From assembly GCA_035525055.1 (NCBI GenBank), contig DATLEZ010000060.1, positions 1 through 41,422 of the forward strand: a DNA stretch of 41,422 nucleotides, given 5' to 3'. Below, piece after piece: positions 1-7,107 of this stretch. The translations under genes were made by a program, and so were the position numbers. Numbering within the stretch: the stretch's first letter is position 1; each line of letters starts with the position of its first letter. A model generated the notes under the pieces. It was not told the origin of the DNA and searched no databases. It was given only the letters and a program-made list of their open reading frames with translations. Source of the DNA: DATEEG01 sp035525055. GTDB lineage: Bacteria; Actinomycetota; Acidimicrobiia; Spongiisociales; ZC4RG35.

Positions 1-348
1 CGCCTCGGAAAGGGTGAAACAATCGGCGTCATTGCGAAGGATGACCGCCCGGTCGAGGGCCGCCGCCAGATCAATATGGAGAGGCCGACCGTTCAACGCG
101 GGTGAATTGGAGTTCTTGATGAACCCGGTCTTGGGGCTCAAGGCTCCAGGAGTCCCGACGCCAACGGTGCGAAAAGTCGGAGCCGCGAGGGCATCAATCT
201 CCTCGACCAGCACGCGAATAGTTTCGATGGTGCCGTCGTAATCCCCCGAGGGGGTAGGCAGGCGGCGCCGACCCAGTTCGGTGCCGTCGGTCCCCAGGGC
301 CACGGCCTCGATCTTGGTACCACCCAGGTCGATACCGATGCGATTCAT
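1..348 (-). CDS. ROK-family sugar kinase, N-terminal part (cut by window edge)
   Basis: About 115 N-terminal residues are visible; the gene runs off the left edge. The protein begins MNRIGIDLGGTKIEAVAL, which is the phosphate-1 (DLGGTK) motif of the ROK/actin-like ATPase fold. VGVGTPGALSPKTG and the segment around NSNSPALNGRPL follow, as in bacterial glucokinases and fructokinases of the ROK family. RNDADC near residue 107 matches the N-D-A motif before the catalytic Asp. The likely role is ATP-dependent phosphorylation of glucose, fructose or a related sugar in the cytoplasm; the visible part does not settle the substrate. The start lies 26 nt after the stop of the upstream LCP gene, so the two are probably co-transcribed. 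The zinc-binding motif that separates ROK kinases from ROK repressors is outside the window, but there is no N-terminal winged helix, which argues for a kinase. Confidence 0.88.
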   Translation of the reverse strand, partial: MNRIGIDLGGTKIEAVALGTDGTELGRRRLPTPSGDYDGTIETIRVLVEEIDALAAPTFRTVGVGTPGALSPKTGFIKNSNSPALNGRPLHIDLAAALDRAVILRNDADCFTLSEA

Positions 349-374
349 CGTTGCCCATCTTGGCCGATCGCGGG

Positions 375-1496
375 CTATCTCGCGGCGGGCGGATAAACCT
401 CAGCCAGCAACTCGTTGAATGATCTCGTCGGCGAGAGCACGTAAGCCCCCCCGGAGGTCACAAAGTCACGCACCGAGACCGAAATCCGATTGACGCTGTC
501 CCGGGTGACTCCCCGGTATCTCCAGGCAGTCGCCACCACGTCAGCGAAGGACCACCCCGAGTCCACCTTGACCGCTCCAGCCACTGCCCCCAGAGTCGAG
601 TCGAGGGAGCCGAGGGAGCCAAACGAGGCCAGTTTGGCGGCCAGTTGGAAGAGAACATCCTGCTGCCGTGACTGACGGTTGAAATCCGAGCCGGCCACCA
701 CCTGCCAGGTGCCGTCGATCAACTGCTCGGTATTTCTCGATCGGACCCACGCAAGAGTCGTGTACCCGTCGGCCACGACACAGCCGCCCGGAAGATCGAG
801 GCCCGAGCGCGGATCCCGGGCCGGGTTGTCAGTGCAGACGCTAACGCCTCCAAGTGAATTGACCACCGAAGCGAACCCGTCAAAGGTCACTCGCACTACG
901 TGGTCCACCTCGATTCCGGTGTAACCCTGCACCATCAACGCGATCAACTCGGTCCCGGAGGCAAAGCCTGCGCACCCGCCTAACCCGGCGTTGATTCGCG
1001 ACCAGCCCTCATGACACGGATTTCGCACATACAGGTCGCGCGGAATCGAAATCAGAATCGGAGCACTGCCATCGGTCGGCGCTAAAGCGAGGACGATTGC
1101 ATCCGCCAGTACACCCGAGGCGTCGCTCCCCACCCCCAGGTAGGCCTCGAACATGTCATCGGGGAGGGGAGGGCTGATGGCGGCAGGATTCCGATACTCG
1201 GTCGTCTGCATCTCGGCCAGCCTCTGAGCCATTTCTGCCTCGAGCTCGAGCGTGGCCAGCTCCTGCTGGGCCGCGGCGTCCAAGAGCCGACGCTGCGACT
1301 CGGTCAGGGCGGCAACCTCCTCGGGCGTGCGGTTGTCGAGGGCTTCGGCGGCCGCCTGCGGGTTGAAATCTTCGGTGGCGACGGCTTCGAAGGTGAACCA
1401 GAAGCGGGAGGCGAGAAACGCCACGACACCAAGGATGGTCCCTGCAACCACCATCACGCCGACCCGAATCGGGTGACGCTGTACGTAACGGACCAA
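375..1496 (-). CDS. LytR-CpsA-Psr (LCP) family envelope protein
   Basis: This 373-residue protein has one N-terminal membrane anchor (about 12-32), a charged, Gln/Glu-rich probable coiled-coil linker (about 50-100) and an extracytoplasmic LCP domain (about 115-335). Family hallmarks are visible: SIPRDLYV with Arg153/Asp154, the Asp-rich strand at ADAIVLAL (Asp132), LAWVRSR (Arg252/Arg254) and DFNRQSRQQ (Asp271, Arg274). These residues bind the pyrophosphate and metal of a polyprenyl-linked donor. LCP enzymes attach teichoic-acid-like polymers, arabinogalactan or capsule to peptidoglycan. The start is a TTG, chosen because GGAGG lies 5 nt upstream. A TACCAT box lies further upstream, near 1522-1527. 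The ROK kinase follows 26 nt later. The exact polymer cannot be read from sequence. Confidence 0.9.
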   Translation of the reverse strand: MVRYVQRHPIRVGVMVVAGTILGVVAFLASRFWFTFEAVATEDFNPQAAAEALDNRTPEEVAALTESQRRLLDAAAQQELATLELEAEMAQRLAEMQTTEYRNPAAISPPLPDDMFEAYLGVGSDASGVLADAIVLALAPTDGSAPILISIPRDLYVRNPCHEGWSRINAGLGGCAGFASGTELIALMVQGYTGIEVDHVVRVTFDGFASVVNSLGGVSVCTDNPARDPRSGLDLPGGCVVADGYTTLAWVRSRNTEQLIDGTWQVVAGSDFNRQSRQQDVLFQLAAKLASFGSLGSLDSTLGAVAGAVKVDSGWSFADVVATAWRYRGVTRDSVNRISVSVRDFVTSGGAYVLSPTRSFNELLAEVYPPAAR

Positions 1497-1540
1497 CTGT
1501 GCCTCCGGTGTAAGTGGGCGATGGTACGAGGCCAGAGCCC

Positions 1541-1648
1541 GTTCTACGTTCTACGTTCTACGTTTTACGTAAAACCCGCACATCTGGCGTCTGGTTCCGG
1601 GTTTCGACGTAGAACGTAAAACGCTTGCTTCGACGTACAACGTAAAAC
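1541..1648. repeat. Heptamer-period fold-back repeat array 1
   Basis: Five consecutive 7-mers run from 1541: GTTCTAC three times, then GTTTTAC and GTAAAAC. The far side carries the complementary words GTAGAAC and GTAAAAC (1609-1622) and GTACAAC and GTAAAAC (1635-1648). The middle also shows a 7-base step (CATCTGG then CGTCTGG, 1581-1594). Left and right words are reverse complements, so the region can fold back in several registers. It fills the gap between the LCP gene start and the end of the thioesterase gene and has no coding sense. Confidence 0.8.
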
Positions 1649-1669
1649 GCTCCTGGCTAAGCCAGGAGC
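1649..1669 (-). terminator. Perfect palindrome overlapping the thioesterase stop codon
   Basis: GCTCCTGGC and GCCAGGAGC form a perfect 9-bp inverted repeat around a 3-base centre. The TAG stop of the thioesterase gene (1657-1659) lies at the inner edge of the stem. The position at the gene end suggests a transcription terminator or a 3'-end stabiliser, although no T-run follows; heptamer array 1 lies directly beyond. Confidence 0.5.
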
Positions 1670-2052
1670 AACACCGTTCCGGTGAAGTGACCGGCCAGCT
1701 TGCCATCGGCTCTCCGGACCAGCACTCGGTAGGTCGCCAGGGTCCTGCCCCGGTTCACCTCCTCCACCACCGCCGACAGGGTGTCGCCGGGACTGACGGC
1801 CGCGCTGAAAACCATGTGGGTGTCGATCGCCACGGCCGGGCCACCGTACGAGTTGGAGTAGAGCGAGAAGGCGCAATCCGCCAGGGAAAACAGAACGCCG
1901 CCGTGGAGCCCGCCGTGGAAGTTGGTCATAGCCTCGTCAACAGCCATCTCGATACTGATGTCCGACTCACCGACGTCGACCAGCCGAATGCCCAGCCCCG
2001 AGGCGTACCTGTCGGTGGCCAACAAAGTTGCGACCCGCTCGCCGTCGATCAC
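1657..2052 (-). CDS. PaaI-like hotdog-fold acyl-CoA thioesterase
   Basis: The protein has 131 residues, the usual size for a single hotdog domain. The segment NFHGGLHGGVLFSLAD (residues 44-59) matches the PaaI/YbgC-type pattern N..G..HGG...LAD, which carries the oxyanion-hole glycines and the catalytic acidic residue (Asp59). It probably hydrolyses an acyl- or aryl-CoA in the cytoplasm. It overlaps the stop of the upstream amidotransferase gene by 4 nt (ATGA), so the two are translationally coupled. It lies 25 kb from the paa operon in this window, so assigning it to phenylacetate catabolism would be speculation. The 3' end is embedded in a palindrome. Confidence 0.82.
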   Translation of the reverse strand: MIDGERVATLLATDRYASGLGIRLVDVGESDISIEMAVDEAMTNFHGGLHGGVLFSLADCAFSLYSNSYGGPAVAIDTHMVFSAAVSPGDTLSAVVEEVNRGRTLATYRVLVRRADGKLAGHFTGTVLLLA

Positions 2053-2720
2053 GTTTCCAGCCAGGCGGCGAAAATGGCCCGCGACGACCGATCGAGCTGA
2101 GGCTCGGCTGCCACCATGACCTGGGCGTAATCGTCGTAACCCACGCCGGCGGCTTTCAGGAAAGGCTCTTCTTCTTTCCCCCAGGCCAGCGCCTGATCAC
2201 GGTCGGCGTCGGGATGGAATTGGAGCCCCAGGGCCGATCCCAGTCGGAATGCGTAAGGAAAACGGTCGGTTTGGGCGAGAAGAGATGCGTCCGTGGGAAC
2301 AACAAAAGTGTCCTGATGGAGGGTGTAGACCAACGGACCGGTCTTCGAGACAACGGGGTGATCGCGACCGGCGGCTGTCAGGCTGATCGAGACCAGACCG
2401 GCTTCAGAGTGCGAGGCTTTGTAGGCCGTGCCTCCGAGGGCATCGGCCAGAAGCTGGCAGCCCAGGCATATTCCGAGGACCGGGACGCCCAACTCGACGA
2501 GGGTTCGAATCCAGGCCTTTTCATCTTCGAGCCACGGATGCAGGTGGACGTCGTACGCGCCCATGGCTCCTCCCAGGATTACGGCCCGGTCGAAGTCGGT
2601 CCCGGGCACCGGGTCGCCGCACTCGAGGTGAAAACGCTCGACAACGGCCCCGGCCGCAGTTAGTGCGTCGTCGAGGCGGTAGGTGGTCTGCGGGCAGTGA
2701 TACACCATGGCAACTCGCAT
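2049..2720 (-). CDS. Class I glutamine amidotransferase (GMP synthase-like domain protein)
   Basis: The 223-residue protein is a stand-alone type 1 GATase domain. It has the nucleophile elbow VLGICLGC with Cys85, the oxyanion strand VILGGAMGAYD near 47-57, and the catalytic His in LQFHPDAD (His169). The triad Glu normally sits two residues after this His (HPE); here the position is Asp171. Such proteins are annotated as GMP-synthase-like amidotransferases or gamma-glutamyl hydrolase relatives, and their acceptor is usually unknown. I start at the ATG of MRVAMVYHC because homology begins there. No ribosome-binding site is present; a TACTGT box lies 10 nt upstream, so the transcript may be leaderless. 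It is divergent from purC, 101 nt away, and its end overlaps the thioesterase gene. Confidence 0.82.
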   Translation of the reverse strand: MRVAMVYHCPQTTYRLDDALTAAGAVVERFHLECGDPVPGTDFDRAVILGGAMGAYDVHLHPWLEDEKAWIRTLVELGVPVLGICLGCQLLADALGGTAYKASHSEAGLVSISLTAAGRDHPVVSKTGPLVYTLHQDTFVVPTDASLLAQTDRFPYAFRLGSALGLQFHPDADRDQALAWGKEEEPFLKAAGVGYDDYAQVMVAAEPQLDRSSRAIFAAWLET

Positions 2721-2821
2721 GAGAGAGAGGACAGTAACGCCGCCGATAGGATGCCCACCTGGATTGCATACGGGCATTGGCACGTAGAAGAACGCAACGG
2801 GCAAGCGGGTAAGGCGGGACA

Positions 2822-3709
2822 GTGGAGCTTTCCAAGATCGGTTCGGGCAAAGTCAGGGACCTCTACGCCGTCGACGACCAGCGCCTTCTCCTGGTGGCCA
2901 GCGACCGGATCAGTGCCTACGACGTCGTCCTGTCCGATTTCATACCGGACAAAGGCCGGGTGCTCACCGGACTCTCACTGTTCTTCTTCGACCTCCTCGA
3001 CACTCCCAATCACCTCATTTCGACTTCCCTCAATGACCTGGGGGACGTGAGCGAAACGGACCTCGACTGGCTGAGGGGGAGGTCGATGATCGTCCGCCGG
3101 GCCGAGGTGATACCGGTCGAATGTGTTGTCCGGGGTTATCTGTACGGATCGTCCTGGCGGGAATATCGGTCGGGTGGCGGACCTACCACCGAGCACCTGG
3201 GCGCGGGACTGGTCATGGGCGACAAGCTCAGCGAGCCGATTTTCACCCCGTCTACCAAAGCGACAACCGGACACGACGAGAACCTGGACGAAGCTGGTGC
3301 CTGCAATCTGATCGGTCACGACCTCTACCAAACGCTCCGAGAACTTTCGATCGCGATCTACCGGAAGGCCGCCGACCACGCCGCGACCAAAGGGGTGATC
3401 CTGGCTGACACTAAGTTCGAATTCGGGTTCGCGGGTGATGATCTCTTGCTCATCGACGAGGTCCTCACCCCCGACTCATCTCGATACTGGCCCGCCGACC
3501 GATGGACCCCCGGCCATGACGTGCCTTCCTTCGACAAGCAGTTCGTCCGGAACTGGCTCGACCAGAGCGGTTGGGACCACAACCCTCCCGCTCCCTCCCT
3601 GCCTGCTGAGGTGATCGCAGGCACGCGCGACCGCTACATCGAGGCCTACGAGCGGATTACAGGACATCGTTTCACCGACTACCTGCAACGCTTGGGACGC
3701 GTGGATTGA
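2822..3709 (+). CDS. purC: Phosphoribosylaminoimidazole-succinocarboxamide synthase (SAICAR synthetase)
   Basis: The 295-residue enzyme joins CAIR and aspartate with ATP to give SAICAR in de novo IMP synthesis. It begins MELSKIGSGKVRDLY, the conserved glycine-rich ATP-binding start of PurC. It also contains RAEVIPVECVVRGYLYGSSW, the CAIR-binding region TKATTGHDENL and the DTKFEFGF and LIDEVLTPDSSR motifs with metal- and ATP-binding acidic residues. The length is normal for actinobacterial PurC. The start is a GTG behind a G-rich stretch. purS begins 1 nt after its stop, so purC heads a purC-purS-purQ-purL operon. Confidence 0.97.
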   Translation: MELSKIGSGKVRDLYAVDDQRLLLVASDRISAYDVVLSDFIPDKGRVLTGLSLFFFDLLDTPNHLISTSLNDLGDVSETDLDWLRGRSMIVRRAEVIPVECVVRGYLYGSSWREYRSGGGPTTEHLGAGLVMGDKLSEPIFTPSTKATTGHDENLDEAGACNLIGHDLYQTLRELSIAIYRKAADHAATKGVILADTKFEFGFAGDDLLLIDEVLTPDSSRYWPADRWTPGHDVPSFDKQFVRNWLDQSGWDHNPPAPSLPAEVIAGTRDRYIEAYERITGHRFTDYLQRLGRVD

Positions 3710-3710
3710 G

Positions 3711-3956
3711 ATGCGGGTCAAGGTTGAAATCGTGCGGCGACCCGAAGTCGCCGATCCCCCGGGCGTGACAGTCGTCAGGGCCTTGCGAGAACTGGGCTTC
3801 GAGGAAGTATCCGAGGCTCGGTTCAATCGGACAATCGTTCTGGAACTTGACGGCACCGACCCCCTCTCGGCCCGGGCCCGGGTAGAAGAGATGTGCCGCC
3901 GGCTTCTGGCCAACCCGGTCATTGAGGACTTCGACGTGCAGGTGCTCGAACAGTGA
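3711..3956 (+). CDS. purS: Phosphoribosylformylglycinamidine synthase subunit PurS
   Basis: The 81-residue protein has the typical PurS pattern MRVKVEIVRRPEVADPPG, a central ALRELGFEEVSEARFN and a C-terminal NPVIEDFDVQVLE. PurS bridges PurQ and PurL in the three-subunit FGAM synthase of Gram-positive bacteria and helps ammonia pass from PurQ to PurL. It starts 1 nt after purC and overlaps purQ by 4 nt (GTGA), which indicates coupled translation and stoichiometric production. The length and gene order are canonical. Confidence 0.96.
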   Translation: MRVKVEIVRRPEVADPPGVTVVRALRELGFEEVSEARFNRTIVLELDGTDPLSARARVEEMCRRLLANPVIEDFDVQVLEQ

Positions 3957-4633
3957 CACGTCTCGTTTCGGCCGCCCGGGTAGCTGTCGTGGTCTTTCCG
4001 GGTACCAACTGCGAACTTGACACAGCACATGCTCTCGAACTGGCCGGGGCCAAACCCGAAATTGTCTGGCATCGTCGAAGAGAATTGGATGAGTTCGATG
4101 GCGTCGTCCTACCCGGTGGGTTCGCCCACGGGGACTACCTGCGAACCGGCGCCATCGCACGGTTCTCTCCGGTCATGGGACCGGTGGGCGAGATGGCAGC
4201 GGCGGGCAAGCCGGTGCTCGGGATCTGCAACGGATTCCAGATCCTGTGCGAAGCCGGTCTCCTTCCCGGAGCGTTCATCGCCAACTCGGGGCTCTCGTTC
4301 ATCTGCCGGTTCGTCGAAGTGGAAGTCGCCTCGACGAGCAGCATCCTCACCCACGGTGCCGCGGCCGGCCAGGTGCTCCGGCTCCCCCTCAACTCCTACG
4401 ACGGCAACTACGTCGATCCCAGCCTGACCGGACGAGTGGTGCTCCGGTATCGGGACAATCCCAACGGGGCCCAGGGTGGCGCTGCCGCTATTGCCAATGA
4501 GGCAGGAAATGTGGTCGGCGTCATGCCCCATCCCGAGCGTGCCAGCGAAGCGGCCCTCGGTTCGGACGACGGGATGATCCTCCTTCGCAGCTTTCTCGGT
4601 GCTCCCCAGCTTGAGTCCACCCGGTCCCGGTGA
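3953..4633 (+). CDS. purQ: Phosphoribosylformylglycinamidine synthase, glutaminase subunit PurQ
   Basis: PurQ is the glutaminase that releases ammonia for FGAM synthesis. The 226-residue sequence has the class I triad: Cys92 in VLGICNGFQIL, and His193 and Glu195 in VMPHPERASE. VVVFPGTNCELDT near the N-terminus and LPGGFAHGDYLR are PurQ signatures. The GTG start overlaps the purS stop, and purL follows 10 nt after its stop. The C-terminal ten or so residues (SFLGAPQLESTRSR) are slightly longer than the conserved core. Confidence 0.97.
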   Translation: MTRLVSAARVAVVVFPGTNCELDTAHALELAGAKPEIVWHRRRELDEFDGVVLPGGFAHGDYLRTGAIARFSPVMGPVGEMAAAGKPVLGICNGFQILCEAGLLPGAFIANSGLSFICRFVEVEVASTSSILTHGAAAGQVLRLPLNSYDGNYVDPSLTGRVVLRYRDNPNGAQGGAAAIANEAGNVVGVMPHPERASEAALGSDDGMILLRSFLGAPQLESTRSR

Positions 4634-4643
4634 GCCGGGCATC

Positions 4644-6869
4644 ATGAAGGTCGACGAAGACCCCCCAGCAGATGCGGAAGATTCAGAACAGGCCGTTCAC
4701 CGGCTCCTCGGCCTGACCGACGAGGAGTACGCCCAGATTCTCTCCACGCTTGGTCGCGATCCGCGTCCGGCCGAACTGGCGATGTACTCCGTCATGTGGT
4801 CCGAGCATTGCTCGTACAAGTCATCACGGGTGCACCTGCGACGCTTCCCGACGACGGCTCCATGGGTCGTGGTGGGGCCCGGGGAGAATGCGGGCGTGGT
4901 CGACATCGGAGACGGCTGGCTCGCCGCACTTCGGATCGAGAGTCACAACCACCCGTCGTTTGTCGAGCCGTATCAAGGAGCGGCGACCGGGGTAGGCGGC
5001 ATCCTCAGAGACATCTTCACGATGGGAGCCCGGCCCATCGCATTGTGGGACTCGATCCGTTTCGGAGCCCTCGATCAACCCCGGAACCGATACCTGTTCA
5101 AAGGGGTGGTGGCAGGCATCGCCGGATACGGAAACGCGGTCGGGGTGCCGACTGTCGGCGGGGAGGTGGGCTTCGCCGAGCATTACTCGGCCAATCCCCT
5201 CGTCAATGTGATGTGCCTCGGCCTGCTTCGTCCCGAGCAACTGGTTCTGGCCACGGCCGGTCCGGAAGGAACAATGGCGGTCCTGCTGGGGGCGGCGACG
5301 GGACGCGACGGCATCGGCGGGGCGTCCGTGCTCGCTTCGGCGTCATTCGCCGATGAGTCGACCAGCAAACGCCCGTCGGTTCAGGTTGGTGACCCGTTCG
5401 AAGAGAAGAAACTGATCGAGGCGTGCCTCGAGCTCTATGACCGCAACCTCGTCGTCGGGATTCAGGATCTAGGAGCGGCCGGCTTGTCCTGTGCTGTGTC
5501 CGAGCCAGCGGCCCGGGCAGGCATGGGGATGGAACTTGATCTCGACAAGGTCCATGTCCGCGAGCCCGGGATGACCGCACCGGAACTGTTGATGTCGGAG
5601 TCGCAAGAGCGGATGATGGCGTTCGTCGATCCGGGCCATCTCGAGGAGGTACTCGAGGTAGCCGAGCGCCGAGAGATCCTTGCCTCCGTGGTCGGCAGGG
5701 TCATGAGCGGTGGGCAGGTGCGAGTTCTCCACGGAGGCGAGTTGGTGGCAGAGGTCCCGGCCGCCTCCCTCACAGACGAGGCTCCGCTGTACGAGCGTCC
5801 TCTCGGCGAGCCCGGGTGGATGGAAGACCTCTGGGGAAACACGATCAAGTTCATGGCCCAACCGGCGATCGCGACTTCTTTGTTGCAGATGCTGACCGAG
5901 CCCGAGCTCGGTTCGAAGTCGTGGGTCTACGAGCAATACGACCACATGTTGTTCCTCAACACGGTCGTGGGGCCGGGCCATGACGCCACGCTGTTGAGGG
6001 TGAAAGGGACCACCCGCGGACTTGCCCTGACCACAGACGGCAACGGCCGCCTGTGTTACCTCGACCCGCGCCGGGGAGCGGCCCGGCTCGTGTTCGAAGC
6101 GGCCCTCAATGTGGCCGTGGTCGGGGCCGAACCACTTGCCGTCGTCGACAACCTCAACTTCGGCAACCCTGAGAAGCCCGAGGTGATGTGGCAGTTCCGT
6201 GAAACGGTCGAGGGGTTGGCAGAGGCTTGTGAGGCTCTGGGGATCCCGGTGATTGGCGGCAACGTCTCGTTTTACAACGAGACCGACGGACTCGACATCT
6301 ACCCGACCCCTGTTGTCGGCCTGCTTGGCCTCGTGGAGAACCTTCCGACGCCTGCACCTCGCCTCGATCGGGTGGAGGACGGCATGGACCTTTGGTTGAT
6401 CGGCCCGGAATGGTCGATCAACCTCGCCGGCTCGGCTTTCGAAAAGATCACGTTTGCCCATGTGGGAGGTCGTCCGTCGCCGCCCGATCCCACAATGGCC
6501 CGGGCAGCCATTGCGTCGGCGCGGCAATTGGCTGCTGCGGGACTGCCGGCGATCCACGACATCTCGACCGGCGGCACGGCGATTGCGGTGGCGGAGATGT
6601 GCATCGCCTCCGGCGTCGGAGTCACCGTCGCCTACTCGGATTGGCGCCACTTGTTCTGCGAGGACCCCCACCGTTTCCTCGTTGCCGCCTCCCCCGAACA
6701 GGGCAGGACGGTCGAGTCGATAGCCAACGACATCGGGATCCCTGCGGCCCGCATCGGCGTCTTCGGCGGAACCGAGATCGCCTTCGACCGCCGTGGCGTA
6801 AAAGCCGCATTGGACCTGGAAGTGGCAACAACGACCTGGCAGAACTCGATCGAGTCGAGACTGGGTTAG
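4644..6869 (+). CDS. purL: Phosphoribosylformylglycinamidine synthase, large subunit PurL
   Basis: This is the synthetase subunit that uses ATP and PurQ-derived ammonia to convert FGAR to FGAM. At 742 residues it is the short PurL type that needs PurS and PurQ. Motifs include MWSEHCSYKSS near residue 51, the ATP/FGAR loop RIESHNHPS and the hallmark EPYQGAATGVGGILRD. Later come VGIQDLGAAGLSCAVSE, the DGNGRLCYLDPRRGA segment and the second-half GGNVSFYNET. I place the start at the ATG of MKVDEDPP, 10 nt after purQ; an in-frame ATG inside the purQ end (4599) is less likely because it adds a Pro/Gly-rich tail with no homology. The ribosome-binding site is weak, consistent with coupling to purQ. 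Confidence 0.96.
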   Translation: MKVDEDPPADAEDSEQAVHRLLGLTDEEYAQILSTLGRDPRPAELAMYSVMWSEHCSYKSSRVHLRRFPTTAPWVVVGPGENAGVVDIGDGWLAALRIESHNHPSFVEPYQGAATGVGGILRDIFTMGARPIALWDSIRFGALDQPRNRYLFKGVVAGIAGYGNAVGVPTVGGEVGFAEHYSANPLVNVMCLGLLRPEQLVLATAGPEGTMAVLLGAATGRDGIGGASVLASASFADESTSKRPSVQVGDPFEEKKLIEACLELYDRNLVVGIQDLGAAGLSCAVSEPAARAGMGMELDLDKVHVREPGMTAPELLMSESQERMMAFVDPGHLEEVLEVAERREILASVVGRVMSGGQVRVLHGGELVAEVPAASLTDEAPLYERPLGEPGWMEDLWGNTIKFMAQPAIATSLLQMLTEPELGSKSWVYEQYDHMLFLNTVVGPGHDATLLRVKGTTRGLALTTDGNGRLCYLDPRRGAARLVFEAALNVAVVGAEPLAVVDNLNFGNPEKPEVMWQFRETVEGLAEACEALGIPVIGGNVSFYNETDGLDIYPTPVVGLLGLVENLPTPAPRLDRVEDGMDLWLIGPEWSINLAGSAFEKITFAHVGGRPSPPDPTMARAAIASARQLAAAGLPAIHDISTGGTAIAVAEMCIASGVGVTVAYSDWRHLFCEDPHRFLVAASPEQGRTVESIANDIGIPAARIGVFGGTEIAFDRRGVKAALDLEVATTTWQNSIESRLG

Positions 6870-6895
6870 GTCTTACTGTCCAAGGCCTTCGGAGC

Positions 6896-7006
6896 CGAAA
6901 TTTGGTCAGTGACACCCGCCTCCCGCCTAATTCGGTCACTGGGTCTCGGTACTCGGGGGCGAGTGACCAAATTTCGTCGGAAGCGGGACCAGGTGACCAA
7001 ATTTCG
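6896..7006. repeat. 111-bp nested inverted element, copy 1 (after purL)
   Basis: Four copies of an arm word close to CGAAATTTGGTCACTG lie here. The two left copies (6896-6910 and a diverged one at 6928-6941) read forward; the two right copies (6962-6976 and 6993-7006) read in reverse. They flank a central GTCTCGGTACTCGG. A second element with the same architecture, in opposite orientation, lies at 15258-15369, and a 23-base core is identical between them (6934-6956 and 15308-15330). The element fills the gap between purL and the phosphofructokinase gene. No reading frame crosses it sensibly. Confidence 0.85.
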
Positions 7007-7107
7007 CCTGAGGTGCCGAGTCCGTCGCTGATTCTTCCGCCTTCGGCCCATGTTCTGCCTCTTTTTGATGCGTCGGGCAAAGCCCCCGTCGCCCTACCAT
7101 GGCCTTC

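Noticed and set aside
1657..2052. Naming the small thioesterase paaI
   Set aside because: The fold fits PaaI, but the gene is 25 kb from the paa operon, beside an amidotransferase, and similar thioesterases act on many substrates.
2502..2512. GGTTCGAATCC, identical to a tRNA T-arm core
   Set aside because: It lies inside the amidotransferase gene, where the minus strand encodes IRTLVEL, and no acceptor stem, D-arm or anticodon arm can be paired around it.
2764..2790. purC promoter from TTGCAT and TAGAAG
   Set aside because: The spacer is only 15 bp and the -10 box is poor, so I could not support it.
5469..6671. Long open frame (400 codons) antisense to purL
   Set aside because: High-GC DNA produces long antisense frames. 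This one is His/Arg/Gly-rich with no motif, while the sense strand encodes a complete PurL.
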